A DNA stretch of 64,000 nucleotides, taken from Natribaculum luteum (GTDB lineage: Archaea > Halobacteriota > Halobacteria > Halobacteriales > Natrialbaceae). A program made the translations under genes and the position numbers. Each line of letters starts with the position of its first letter. Position 1 is the stretch's first letter. Below are positions 26,890-36,221 of the stretch, piece by piece. The notes under the pieces were generated by a model. The model saw only the letters and a list, made by a program, of their open reading frames with translations, was not told the origin of the DNA and did not search any database. The stretch spans positions 2,356,001 through 2,420,000 of the forward strand of contig NZ_CP095397.1 of NCBI RefSeq assembly GCF_023008545.1, written 5' to 3'.

Positions 26890-27323
26890 TCGTCTCGCGT
26901 CGCGTTGCGAACGACCTCGAGTGCCATCCGACAGTCGTCGGTGACGCGGTAGCCGCGTTCGCCAGCGACGTCGGCTTCTTCGATCAGTCCGGCCGCGGTG
27001 AGTTCCGCGAGACGCCCGTGGAGGTCGCTCTCGCAGAAGTCGTACCGGTCGGCGAGGACGCGGACGCTCGTCGGCCCGCGGTCGTCGAGTTCGAGGAGGA
27101 AGCCGAGCGTCCGGTCGTCGTGGACGCCCCGGACGAGTTTTCGAAGCGATTCGTCGATGCCCGTTGCAGCCATCTCGAGCGGCGAGCACTCGTCGACGGG
27201 CTCGAGGCGGTCGTTGCTGATGTAACACTCGTTGCCGGTCGATGGATCGCGAACGAGGCTGGCGTTCGACGATCGTTTGAGCAAGAGATACTGTCTGCCG
27301 TCGTCGTCTCGTACGGTTTTCAT
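26886..27323 (-). CDS. Winged-helix protein (DUF7346-like)
   Basis: A 145-residue protein. The N-terminal part, [26 protein letters not shown], is followed by a winged helix-like [46 protein letters not shown]. Probably a transcription regulator. The ATG at 27321-27323 overlaps the stop of the upstream minus-strand gene (ATGA), indicating coupling. The target is unknown. Confidence 0.7.
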   Translation of the reverse strand: MKTVRDDDGRQYLLLKRSSNASLVRDPSTGNECYISNDRLEPVDECSPLEMAATGIDESLRKLVRGVHDDRTLGFLLELDDRGPTSVRVLADRYDFCESDLHGRLAELTAAGLIEEADVAGERGYRVTDDCRMALEVVRNATRDD

Positions 27324-27751
27324 GCGTCGGTCGTCTCGTCGGGTGTAGCGTCCTCTCCTGACTGCGCGCCTGAATCCGTTTCGGTCGCGTCGGACGCGGT
27401 CGATACGGTCGGCGTTTCGTCGTCTGCGGTCTGATACGACCGGTAGCGCCGAACGGAGAAGGCGAAAAGTAGACACCCGCCGGCGACCAGACTCCCCCCG
27501 ACGGTCGTCTCGCCGCGAAAGTAGAGCAACATCGCGCCGAGCGTAACGGCGAGTATCGCCGCGTTGAGCACGAGCACGAGGGCCCAGAACGTCTGGAGGA
27601 CGTCACTCGGAACGTCGGTTTCGGCCGTCGACACCTCGGGAGGCTCGACCGGGTCAACCTTCGGAATCGTCAGCGAGTCCGTCTCCGGATCGTGGAGGTC
27701 CTCCTCGGGGTCGTACTCCTCCGGTTCGTGCTCGGTCGGTTCGAATACCAC
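27320..27751 (-). CDS. Two-span membrane protein (DUF7322-like)
   Basis: A 143-residue protein with an acidic N terminus (EPTEHEPEEYDPEEDLHDPETDSL), two membrane helices (about residues 55-80 and 84-100) and an acidic Thr/Asp-rich tail. The stop overlaps the start of the winged-helix gene by 4 bases. The function is unknown; coupling suggests it works with that regulator. Confidence 0.65.
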   Translation of the reverse strand: MVFEPTEHEPEEYDPEEDLHDPETDSLTIPKVDPVEPPEVSTAETDVPSDVLQTFWALVLVLNAAILAVTLGAMLLYFRGETTVGGSLVAGGCLLFAFSVRRYRSYQTADDETPTVSTASDATETDSGAQSGEDATPDETTDA

Positions 27752-27798
27752 GGTCGACTACACGACGTGAAGGGAGGAAAAGGGTTAGTGTTCGTCGC

Positions 27799-27984
27799 TC
27801 AAGCGAGCTCCTCGAGCGAGAGCGTCCGAGTGGTTTCGACCCACGCGAGCGGATTCTCGGCGTCGTAGAACACGACGCCGTCGTCGGTCTCGTACGACTC
27901 GACCGTCTCGAGTCCGGTGCCGTCACGTGCCTGGTTCTCGTCGTTCGTCCCGTCGTCGTTCACACGAGTAGCCACATCGTTCAC
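27799..27984 (-). CDS. DUF7331-like small protein
   Basis: A 61-residue protein with the core ESYETDDGVVFYDAENPLAWVETTRTLSLEELA. It is a paralogue of the protein at 17023-17160: both share an acidic DG-V turn, an N-x-x-AW block and a closing T-LS. It lies divergent to polB, about 140 bases away. The function is unknown. Confidence 0.65.
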   Translation of the reverse strand: MNDVATRVNDDGTNDENQARDGTGLETVESYETDDGVVFYDAENPLAWVETTRTLSLEELA

Positions 27985-28125
27985 CTCGTTCCATGCTATG
28001 TGTTACCACGTTATATGTCTTGTTGCCGGTACAATTACATTTGGCCCGACGGCAACCCCCCGTTGCGATCGGCTCGGGCACTCGATTGCGGAGGTTTTTA
28101 TCCGGTGGCTGCCAACGCCAGAACC

Positions 28126-30852
28126 ATGACCGAGGAGGGGCAGACGGGACTCGCGGACTTCTCGAGCGAGTCCGAACGGCGGCCGGAGGAAGAGGCCGCC
28201 CACGTCGCGGGTAACGGCGGGCAGCCGACCGCCGACGTGATCGATCCGACCGAGGAAACGCTCCCCGACGCCGACGGCGAGGTCGACCTCGCCGTGATGC
28301 AGGTCGACTACACGATCGTCGGCCACGGCGACAGCGAACGACCGATCTTGCACGTCTTCGGACGGACGGCCGACAACGAGCTCGAGCACGTCCAGATCGT
28401 CGACTTTCGTCCGTACTTTTACGCACCGACGGCGTCGCTCGAGCGCCCACCCGAAGAGGAGTACGACCGACTGACGGGAAGCCGGGAGACGGACCGGAAC
28501 GGCGACCCTTACGAGAGCATCCGGGGTGAGCGCCTGACGAAGATCTTCGGCCAGACGCCCCGCGACGTCGGGCAGGTCCGCGACGACTTCGACCACTACG
28601 AGGCCGACATCCTGTTTCCGGACCGACTTCTCATCGACAAGGACGTCCGCAGCGGAATCCGCGTACCGGAACGGCGCGCCGACGACGGCTCGCTTCACGT
28701 CTCCCACGAGGAAGTCGAACCCGTCGACGTCGACGCCGATCCACGCGTGCTCACCTTCGACATCGAGGTCGACGACCGGTCGGGATTCCCCGAGGACGGC
28801 GAGGAGCCGATCGTCTGTCTCACCAGCCACGACTCCTACCGCGACGAGTACGTCGTGTGGCTCTACGAGGCCCCAATCGGGGACGGCGAGATCCCGACCG
28901 CACTCGAAGACTACGACCCGATCGAGGGCGAGATCGACCACGAGGTGCGACGCTTCGACGAGGAGGAGGCCATGCTCGAGGCCTTCGTCGAGTACGTCGA
29001 CGAAACCGACGCAGACGTTCTAACCGGGTGGAACTTCGAGGATTTCGACGCCCCGTACTTCCTCGACCGCCTCGAGGTCCTCGAGGGCCCCCACCACGAC
29101 TACGACCTGTCGATCGATCGCCTCTCTCGTGTCGACGAGGTCTGGCGTAGTAACTGGGGTGGCCCGGACATCAAGGGACGGGTCGTCTTCGACTTGCTGT
29201 ACGGCTACCAGCGGATGGTCTTCTCCGAACTCGACTCCTACCGACTCGACGCCGTCGGCGAGGAGGAACTCGGCGTCGGCAAGGAACGCTACCCGGGCGA
29301 CATCGGCGACCTCTGGGAGGACGACCCCACCAGGCTGCTCGAGTACAACCTCCGGGACGTCGAACTCTGCGTCGAACTCGACCGCCAGCAGGAGATCATC
29401 GCGTTCTGGGACGAGGTGCGCTCTTTCGTCGGCTGTCGACTCGAGGACGCCCCCACGCCGGGCGATACGGTGGACATGTACGTCCTCCACGAGGCTCACG
29501 GTCGGTTCGCGCTCCCTTCGAAGGGCCAGCAGGAAGCGGGCGAGGAGTACGAGGGTGGTGCGGTGTTCGACCCGATCACCGGCGTCCGCGAGAACGTCAC
29601 CGTGCTCGACCTGAAGAGTCTGTATCCGATGTGTATGGTGACGGTCAACGCCTCGCCGGAGACGAAAGTCGATCCCGAGACCTACGACGGTGAGACGTTC
29701 GTCGCTCCTACGGAGCCCGAGACCCACTTCCGCAAAGAGCCCGACGGCGTGATGCGGGAGATGATCAAGGAGTTGCTCGCCGAGCGCGAAGAAAAGAAAT
29801 CCCTCCGAGACGGACACGACCCCGGCACGCCGGAGTACGAGCAATACGACCGTCAGCAAGGAGCTGTCAAGGTTATTATGAATTCGCTCTACGGCGTTTC
29901 GGGGTGGGATCGGTTTCGGCTGTACGACAAGGAGGCTGCAGCCGCAATAACCGCAACAGGGAGAGAAGTCATCGAATTCACCGAGACCGCCGCGAGCGAA
30001 CAGGGCTATCAGGTCGCGTACGGTGATACAGATTCTGTCATGTTGTCACTCGGCCCCGAGGTCTCGAAAGAAGAAGCCATCGAGCGATCGTTCGAGATCG
30101 AGGATCACATAAACGGACGATACGACGACTTCGCACGCGAGGATCTGCACGCCGAGGAACACCGCTTCCAGATCGAGTTCGAGAAACTCTACCGGCGCTT
30201 CTTCCAGGCGGGGACCAAGAAACGCTACGCGGGCCACATCGTCTGGAAGGAAGGCAAGGACGTCGACGACGTCGACATCACGGGCTTCGAGTACAAGCGC
30301 TCGGACATCGCCCCGATCACGAAGGAAGTCCAACACCGCGTCATCGAGATGATCGTCAGGGAGGGCGACGTCGAGGGCGTCAAAGAGTACGTCAACGAGA
30401 TCATCGAGGACGTTCGTACGGGCAACGCGAGCTACGAGGAGATCGCCATCCCTGGCGGGATCGGCAAACGGCTGGACAACTACGACACCGACACGGCCCA
30501 GGTCCGCGGTGCGAAGTACGCGAACCTCCTGCTGGGGACCAACTTCCAGCGTGGCAGCAAGCCCAAACGGCTCTACCTCGAGCGGGTCGACCCGGCGTTC
30601 TTCCGCCGGATGGAAGACGAGGAGGGATTCGATCCCCAGCGTGACCCCCTCTACGGCGCGTTCAAGCGCAACCCGGACGTCATCTGCTTCGAGTACGAAG
30701 ACCAGATCCCCGAGGAGTTCGAAGTGGACTACGACGAGATGCTCGAGAAGACCCTGAAGGGACCGATCTCTCGCATCCTCGAGGCACTGGACATCTCCTG
30801 GGAGGAAGTCAAGGCGGGCCAGGAGCAGACTGGCCTCGATAGCTTCATGTAA
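28126..30852 (+). CDS. polB: DNA polymerase family B, intein-free
   Basis: A 908-residue replicative polymerase. Exonuclease motif I is FDIEVDD at about residue 211. Polymerase motif A DLKSLYPMCM is at 495, motif B KVIMNSLYGVSG at 582-593 and motif C YGDTDS at 632-637. The C terminus QEQTGLDSFM has a PCNA-binding PIP box (Q-x-x-L-x-x-F). No intein interrupts motifs A, B or C. The stretch from motif B to motif C (about 29850-30060) has atypical codons (ATT, ATA, AGA, GAT, TCT, TCA). The ATG at 28126 follows a TTTTTATCC box by about 25 bases. Confidence 0.96.
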   Translation: MTEEGQTGLADFSSESERRPEEEAAHVAGNGGQPTADVIDPTEETLPDADGEVDLAVMQVDYTIVGHGDSERPILHVFGRTADNELEHVQIVDFRPYFYAPTASLERPPEEEYDRLTGSRETDRNGDPYESIRGERLTKIFGQTPRDVGQVRDDFDHYEADILFPDRLLIDKDVRSGIRVPERRADDGSLHVSHEEVEPVDVDADPRVLTFDIEVDDRSGFPEDGEEPIVCLTSHDSYRDEYVVWLYEAPIGDGEIPTALEDYDPIEGEIDHEVRRFDEEEAMLEAFVEYVDETDADVLTGWNFEDFDAPYFLDRLEVLEGPHHDYDLSIDRLSRVDEVWRSNWGGPDIKGRVVFDLLYGYQRMVFSELDSYRLDAVGEEELGVGKERYPGDIGDLWEDDPTRLLEYNLRDVELCVELDRQQEIIAFWDEVRSFVGCRLEDAPTPGDTVDMYVLHEAHGRFALPSKGQQEAGEEYEGGAVFDPITGVRENVTVLDLKSLYPMCMVTVNASPETKVDPETYDGETFVAPTEPETHFRKEPDGVMREMIKELLAEREEKKSLRDGHDPGTPEYEQYDRQQGAVKVIMNSLYGVSGWDRFRLYDKEAAAAITATGREVIEFTETAASEQGYQVAYGDTDSVMLSLGPEVSKEEAIERSFEIEDHINGRYDDFAREDLHAEEHRFQIEFEKLYRRFFQAGTKKRYAGHIVWKEGKDVDDVDITGFEYKRSDIAPITKEVQHRVIEMIVREGDVEGVKEYVNEIIEDVRTGNASYEEIAIPGGIGKRLDNYDTDTAQVRGAKYANLLLGTNFQRGSKPKRLYLERVDPAFFRRMEDEEGFDPQRDPLYGAFKRNPDVICFEYEDQIPEEFEVDYDEMLEKTLKGPISRILEALDISWEEVKAGQEQTGLDSFM

Positions 30853-31325
30853 CACTGCCGGTCGTCCCGATTTCCGGCGTAACCGCGGACAGTTCGCGGA
30901 CGTGCCGGGACTGCCGTCCAATCGGCGTTACGACGGTCTCGTGCCGTACGGTCTGCTGTACCTATTTTCCGCAGCGACCGTCCGACGGGACGCGATCGCT
31001 GCAGGAAGGACGTACAGCGGTCCGTATCAGTCGTCGAGCCCGGAACTGAATTCGGTTACGTCATCGCATTCGAACTCGTTTTCGCTTCGTGATACGACGG
31101 TTTTCTTTCCCGCGTTTTCACCCGCCAGGCCCTCAAACCCGACATACTGGCAATATCGGTCGGACGTCACGTCGTGTATCTGTGACGGATCGACGATCGA
31201 TAGTTCGAAGAACCCTATAACGGATTTTCTATTTAGAAAAATATCCTTCTCCATTCAGCACTGGATACATCCGGATACGAAACCGTTATCAGTCATACGA
31301 CCCACCGTTTAGACGACAGAGTACT
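30853..31325. other. AT-richer intergenic region, polB / sufC
   Basis: About 470 bases with composition clearly more AT-rich than neighbours from about 31040 on. It contains one weak minus-strand frame (31027-31254) and the sufC promoter region near 31290. No RNA gene or repeat is recognised. Confidence 0.5.
31027..31254 (-). CDS. Small hypothetical protein (uncertain)
   Basis: A 75-codon frame starting MEKDIFLNRKSVIGFFEL and ending ECDDVTEFSSGLDD. The second half has codons typical of the genome; the first part is AT-rich, with ATT, AAT, AGA and ATA codons. The acidic tail is haloarchaea-like. It may be a young or transferred gene, or a remnant. No family is recognised. Confidence 0.35.
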   Translation of the reverse strand: MEKDIFLNRKSVIGFFELSIVDPSQIHDVTSDRYCQYVGFEGLAGENAGKKTVVSRSENEFECDDVTEFSSGLDD

Positions 31326-32240
31326 ATGGCACGTCTCGAACTCAAGAACCTGCACGCGGAAGTCGCAGAGGACGGTGGAGAGAAGATCCTTCGTGGCGTC
31401 GACCTCGAGGTCGAGTCGGGCGAGATCCACGCCCTGATGGGTCCGAACGGCTCGGGTAAGTCGACGACGGCGAAGGTCATCGCCGGCCACCCCGCCTACG
31501 ACGTAACCGACGGCGAGGTCCTGATCCACCTCGAGGAAGACGAGTTCGGCGAGGACGCCGAGATTCCCGAGGACATGCGGACCTGGAGCGTGCTCGACCT
31601 CGAGCCCAACGAGCGCGCCGCACTCGGGATCTTCCTCGGATTCCAGTACCCCGTCGAGATCGAGGGCGTCACGATGACGAACTTCCTCCGGACGGCGCTG
31701 AACGCGAAGATCGAAGAGCGCGAAGAACTCTTCGAGGAAGACGAGGAGGAAGCAGCCGAAGACGAAGAGGACGAAGGCTACGAAACCTCGCCGATGGAAG
31801 GCCCCGCCGACGAGGGCGAGATCGGCGTCGCCGAGTTCCAGGAGATCCTCCGCGAGAAGATGGAGCAACTGGACATGGACGAGAAGTTCGCCCAGCGCTA
31901 CCTCAACGCCGGCTTCTCGGGCGGCGAGAAGAAGCAAAACGAGGTGCTCCAGGCTGCGATCCTCGAGCCGTCGATCGCCGTCCTGGACGAGATCGACTCC
32001 GGGCTCGACATCGACCGCCTCCAGGACGTCTCGACTGGCATCAACGCCCTGCGCGACGAGCAGGGGACGGGCATCCTGCAGATCACCCACTACCAGCGCA
32101 TCCTCGACTACGTCGAGCCCGACCGCGTCCACATCATGCTCGACGGTGAAGTCGTCATGAGCGGCGACGCCGAACTGGCCGAGAAGCTCGAGGACAAGGG
32201 GTACGACTGGGTGCGCGAAGAGGTCTACGAGGCCGCGTAA
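31326..32240 (+). CDS. sufC: Fe-S cluster assembly ATPase SufC
   Basis: A 304-residue ABC-type ATPase. Walker A GPNGSGKST is at residues 39-47, signature FSGGEKK at 197-203 and Walker B IAVLDEIDSGLD at about 217-228. It powers the SufBCD scaffold. It is longer than bacterial SufC (about 250) because of a strongly acidic insert at about 129-165 (EEREELFEEDEEEAAEDEED and following). It heads sufC-sufB-sufD. Confidence 0.95.
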   Translation: MARLELKNLHAEVAEDGGEKILRGVDLEVESGEIHALMGPNGSGKSTTAKVIAGHPAYDVTDGEVLIHLEEDEFGEDAEIPEDMRTWSVLDLEPNERAALGIFLGFQYPVEIEGVTMTNFLRTALNAKIEEREELFEEDEEEAAEDEEDEGYETSPMEGPADEGEIGVAEFQEILREKMEQLDMDEKFAQRYLNAGFSGGEKKQNEVLQAAILEPSIAVLDEIDSGLDIDRLQDVSTGINALRDEQGTGILQITHYQRILDYVEPDRVHIMLDGEVVMSGDAELAEKLEDKGYDWVREEVYEAA

Positions 32241-32301
32241 CCGGATCTAGCTAGACAAACCCTAAAGACCCTACAGACGTAAACCAGAACTACGAAACAT
32301 T

Positions 32302-33732
32302 ATGAGTTCCGAACAAGACCACCTCAAGGAAACCGACACCGAGGCCCGCTTCGAGTTCAAGAAAGAAGAGCGCGCCGCGGTCAAGTCCGAGAAGGGACTG
32401 ACCGAGGAGGTCATCCGCATGATCTCCGAGGACAAAGACGAGCCCGAGTGGATGCTCGAGCGCCGGCTCCGCGCGCTCAAGCAGTACCAGAATATGCCGA
32501 TGCCGACGGGCTGGCCGGGCCAGCCGGATCTCTCCGAACTCGATATCGAGGAGATCGTCCCCTACATCCGTCCGGACGTCGACAAGCGCGAAGGCGTCGA
32601 CGACTGGACGGAGCTGCCCGACGAGATCAAAGACACGTTCGACAAACTCGGCATTCCCGAGGCGGAGAAGAACGCGCTCTCGGGCGTTGGCGCCCAGTAC
32701 GAGTCCGAGATCGTCTACCAGAACATGCAAGAACAGTGGGAGGAGAAGGGCGTCATCTTCATGAACATGGACCAGGCGGTCAAGGAGCACCCCGAGATCG
32801 TCAAGGAACACTTCATGACGACCTGCGTCCCCCCGAGCGACAACAAGTTCGCGGCGCTCCACGGCGCGGTCTGGTCCGGCGGTTCGTTCGTCTACGTCCC
32901 CGAGGACGTGACCGTCGAGATGCCGGTCCAGGCGTACTTCCGGATGAACTCCGAGGGGATGGGCCAGTTCGAGCACACGCTCATCGTCGCCGAACCTGGC
33001 TCCGAGGTTCACTACATCGAGGGCTGTTCTGCGCCCCGGTACGGAACCCACAACCTCCACAGCGGTGGCGTCGAGGTCTTCGTCAAGGAAGACGCTCACG
33101 TCCAGTACTCGACGGTGCAAAACTGGTCGAAGAACACGTTCAACCTCAACACCAAACGCGCCATCGTCGAGGAGAACGGGACGATGGAGTGGGTCTCGGG
33201 CTCGATGGGCTCGAAGGCGACCATGCTCTACCCGTGCTCGATCCTCAAGGGTCGCGGCGCGACCGACACCCACATCACGATCGCCTTCGCTGGCGAAGGT
33301 CAGGACATCGACACCGGTGCGAAGGTCTACCACAACGCGCCGAACACGAAGTCGACGATCGAGTCCAAGTCGATCTCCAAAGACGGCGGCCGCACCAACT
33401 ACCGCGGCCTCGTCCACATCGCCGACGGTGCCGAGGACTCCTCGACTGCCGTCGAGTGTGACGCGCTGATGTTCGACAACGAATCCACGTCGGACACCAT
33501 GCCGTACATGGAGATCGAGGAGTCGAAAGTCGACGTCGCCCACGAGGCGACCGTCGGCAAGATCGGCGACGAGGACATCTTCTACCTCCAGTCGCGTGGA
33601 CTGGACGACGACGACGCCAAGAAGATGATCGTCGCCGGCTTCATCGAGCCGATCACGGAGGAACTGCCCATCGAGTACGCGGTCGAACTCAACCGCCTCA
33701 TCGAACTCGAGATGGAGGGAAGCCTCGGATAA
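32302..33732 (+). CDS. sufB: Fe-S cluster assembly protein SufB
   Basis: A 476-residue SufB. VPPSDNKFAALHGAVWSGGSFVYVPEDV, then VHYIEGCSAPRYGTHNLHSGGVEVFV and the C-terminal NESTSDTMPYMEIEESKVDVAHEATVGKIGDEDIFYLQSRGL, are family hallmarks. It forms the scaffold with SufC and SufD. It starts 61 bases after sufC and is followed 14 bases later by sufD. Confidence 0.95.
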   Translation: MSSEQDHLKETDTEARFEFKKEERAAVKSEKGLTEEVIRMISEDKDEPEWMLERRLRALKQYQNMPMPTGWPGQPDLSELDIEEIVPYIRPDVDKREGVDDWTELPDEIKDTFDKLGIPEAEKNALSGVGAQYESEIVYQNMQEQWEEKGVIFMNMDQAVKEHPEIVKEHFMTTCVPPSDNKFAALHGAVWSGGSFVYVPEDVTVEMPVQAYFRMNSEGMGQFEHTLIVAEPGSEVHYIEGCSAPRYGTHNLHSGGVEVFVKEDAHVQYSTVQNWSKNTFNLNTKRAIVEENGTMEWVSGSMGSKATMLYPCSILKGRGATDTHITIAFAGEGQDIDTGAKVYHNAPNTKSTIESKSISKDGGRTNYRGLVHIADGAEDSSTAVECDALMFDNESTSDTMPYMEIEESKVDVAHEATVGKIGDEDIFYLQSRGLDDDDAKKMIVAGFIEPITEELPIEYAVELNRLIELEMEGSLG

Positions 33733-33746
33733 TCCCGAGACGACAC

Positions 33747-34961
33747 ATGAGCACGCAGGTACACGCAAATCTGACGGACGAACAGGTACGCGAGATCAGC
33801 AGTGGTCTCGACGAGCCCGAGTGGCTCCTAGAGACCCGTCTCGAGGCGCTCGAGGCGCTCGCCGAGCTCGACATGCCCGACGTCATCCGGACGCCGGGTC
33901 GCGACTGGACGAACCTTCACGACCTCGACTTCGAGACGCTGGTCGACCCGCTCGACGCCGCCGAAGAGAAAGACCAGGTCGGTCCCGACGAGGTCGAGGT
34001 CCTCCCGTGGAGCGAGGCGATCGCCGAACACGAAGACCTCGTTCGCGAGCACTTCGGCTCGACGGTCGACCCCCAGGAGAACTACCTCACGGCGCTCTCG
34101 ACGGCGCTGTTTAGCACCGGGACCGTGATCTACGTCCCCGAGGGCGTCGACGCCGAGGACGTGACGATTCGTACGGAGATGAACTCCCGGTCGCTGTTCA
34201 ACTACACGCTCGTCGTCACCGAGGAGTCGAGTTCGGTGACGATCCTGGAGCGCCAGGCGACCGGCTCCGAAGACGTGGAAGGCGAACGCTACTACAGCGG
34301 CGTCGTCGAGATCGTCGCCGGAGAGAACAGCTACGTCCAGTACGGGAGCCTCCAGAACCTCTCGGAGGAGACCTACGACTTCACCGTCAAACGCGGCGTC
34401 GCCGACACGTACGCGACCGTCAACTTCGTCGAGGGCAACATCGGCTCGCGTCTGACGAAGACCGAGACCTCGACCGAACTCGCCGGCGACGGCTCGGAGA
34501 CCCAGATCGTCGGTGCGTTCTTCGGTCACGACGACCAGCACTTCGACCTCGACGTGAAGGTCTGGCATCGCGCCGAGCACACGACGGCCGACCTCGTCAC
34601 TCGCGGCGTCACCGACGACACCGCCCGCTCGGTCTACGAGGGCGTCCAGGACGTCGGGCAAGACGCCTGGGACACGAGCTCCTACCAGCGCGAGAACACG
34701 CTGATGCTCTCCGACGAGTCTGAAGCCGACGCCTCGCCGAAGCTCATCATCAACAACCACGACACCGAGGCCAGTCACTCGGCGACCGTCGGGCAGATCG
34801 ACCAGGAGGACCTGCTGTATATGACCTCCCGCGGTCTCACGCCCGAACTGGCGCAAAACATGCTCGTCGAAGGCTTCTTCGTTCCCGTCCTGGAGGAGAT
34901 CGAAGTCGAGGAACTCCGCGACGACCTCGAGGAGCTGATCCAGGCCCGGCTGCGCGAGTAA
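33747..34961 (+). CDS. sufD: Fe-S cluster assembly protein SufD
   Basis: A 404-residue SufB/D-family protein: DPQENYLTALSTALFSTGTVIYVPEGV, then ENSYVQYGSLQNLSEETYDF, AEADASPKLIINNHDTEASHSATVGQIDQEDLLYMTSRGL. It lacks the CSAPRYG block of SufB, supporting SufD. It is the last gene of the operon; no SufS or SufE/U follows. Confidence 0.93.
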   Translation: MSTQVHANLTDEQVREISSGLDEPEWLLETRLEALEALAELDMPDVIRTPGRDWTNLHDLDFETLVDPLDAAEEKDQVGPDEVEVLPWSEAIAEHEDLVREHFGSTVDPQENYLTALSTALFSTGTVIYVPEGVDAEDVTIRTEMNSRSLFNYTLVVTEESSSVTILERQATGSEDVEGERYYSGVVEIVAGENSYVQYGSLQNLSEETYDFTVKRGVADTYATVNFVEGNIGSRLTKTETSTELAGDGSETQIVGAFFGHDDQHFDLDVKVWHRAEHTTADLVTRGVTDDTARSVYEGVQDVGQDAWDTSSYQRENTLMLSDESEADASPKLIINNHDTEASHSATVGQIDQEDLLYMTSRGLTPELAQNMLVEGFFVPVLEEIEVEELRDDLEELIQARLRE

Positions 34962-34994
34962 CGACTTCGCCCTTCCGGACCGTTTCGGAACTCG

Positions 34995-35020
34995 GTTCTT
35001 CTCTTCGTTTCTCTTCGACT
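34995..35020 (+). terminator. T-rich run after sufD
   Basis: A pyrimidine-rich stretch, GGTTCTTCTCTTCGTTTCTC, begins about 34 bases after the sufD stop. Archaeal polymerases pause and release at T-rich runs, so this is a plausible terminator. No hairpin is seen. Confidence 0.35.
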
Positions 35021-35108
35021 GCGACTCGAGCGACGAGCACTTCGCCCACGTCTCGTCTGCCGCGCGTCTGCTGTCGTTTTTTGTAGGGGGACGCGGTACG
35101 ACGTATCG

Positions 35109-36215
35109 ATGCGGGCGTTCCCCGTCGAACTTGACGACGAGACGGTCGAGGAGTTAGAACGCGAGCGCGCGCTGCTCGGCTTCGAGAGTCGGTCCGCCTA
35201 CGTCAGCTGGATCGTCGAGCACCGCGCATCGATCGACGAAGGCAGTGACCTGGACGGTCTTCTCGCCGCCTACCGCGAGCGGATCGCGCAACTCGAGGCT
35301 CGCCTCGCGGCGGTCGGCGAATTCGACGACGAGGCCCAGACGGAAGACGAAGACGCCCCTCCGTCGGCGGCGTCCGAACTGGATCGGTCGGACGATTCGC
35401 CGACGGAGACTCACGCGGATCCGTGCTCGCCATCGGGCCGCGGTGTGACCGGCTCCGGTGTCGTGGCGAATTCGGATGGCGGCTGGCGGCAGTCTCGAAG
35501 CGACCCGACTGTCCAGGTCCGCGGCTCACCCCAGACGACGGTCCGACAGGGTCCGACGGCCCGTTCGACCGCCGACGAGCACAGCGAGAGCGATCGAACG
35601 AACCCGGACGACGGAGCGGAGTCCCCGGACGACGGAGCGGAGTCAGCAGGTGACCGACGCAACCAGAACGAGCCAGCGAGCGGCCGAACCGACCAGGACG
35701 AGCCAGCGAGCGACCGGCCCACTGAAGAGATCGAATCGAACCTCTCTCCGGAGCGCATCGCGCGTATCCAGAACGACCCCATCGCCGAGGACGCCGGCGT
35801 CCTCGGAACCGTCGAGGTCGACCGCCTCGACGAGCTGTCCCGACGTGCCGTCGCGAAGACGCGAAAACGGCTCGACCGCGACGTCCAGACGGGCCTCGAG
35901 TACAGCTCTGCGACGGATCTCGCGGCCTCCGACGTTCGCCTCGGTGAGGACGTTGTCGACCTCGATTCGCTGTCGATCCCCGGCCGCTCGAAAGACGTCG
36001 TCGAGCGGCGCCGAGAGGCCGCCGGACACGCGATTGCGTACCTTCGCGACTGCGGGCGGGCCCGCAAGTCCCAGGTCGTCGACGCGCTCTACGAGGAGTA
36101 TCCAGCGGGGTACGACACCACTGACAGCTGGTGGCGCTGTATCAAAGCAGCGCTCCGGCAGGTCGACGCCATCGACGGCGGCGACGGCGCTCGCGTCTGG
36201 ACGTTCGACGAGTAA
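35109..36215 (+). CDS. Putative DNA-binding protein with RHH-like N terminus and repeat linker
   Basis: A 368-residue protein. Residues 1-40 (FPVELDDETVEELERERALLGFESRSAYVSWIVEHR) resemble a ribbon-helix-helix domain followed by a coiled coil. A long low-complexity acidic linker (about 75-215) contains two tandem repeats: 7 residues PDDGAES twice (21-bp DNA repeat at 35603-35644) and DEPAS/NEPAS units 30 bp apart near 35667-35710. The C-terminal domain has RDCGRARKSQVVDALYEEYPAGYDTTDSWWRCIKAALRQVDAI, winged-helix-like. Unknown function, probably a regulator. Confidence 0.65.
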   Translation: MRAFPVELDDETVEELERERALLGFESRSAYVSWIVEHRASIDEGSDLDGLLAAYRERIAQLEARLAAVGEFDDEAQTEDEDAPPSAASELDRSDDSPTETHADPCSPSGRGVTGSGVVANSDGGWRQSRSDPTVQVRGSPQTTVRQGPTARSTADEHSESDRTNPDDGAESPDDGAESAGDRRNQNEPASGRTDQDEPASDRPTEEIESNLSPERIARIQNDPIAEDAGVLGTVEVDRLDELSRRAVAKTRKRLDRDVQTGLEYSSATDLAASDVRLGEDVVDLDSLSIPGRSKDVVERRREAAGHAIAYLRDCGRARKSQVVDALYEEYPAGYDTTDSWWRCIKAALRQVDAIDGGDGARVWTFDE

Positions 36216-36221
36216 GGGGTG

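Noticed and set aside
32290-33768. A 492-codon frame antisense to sufB
   Set aside because: It is antisense to an unambiguous sufB; Val/Asp/Leu-rich translation without domains.
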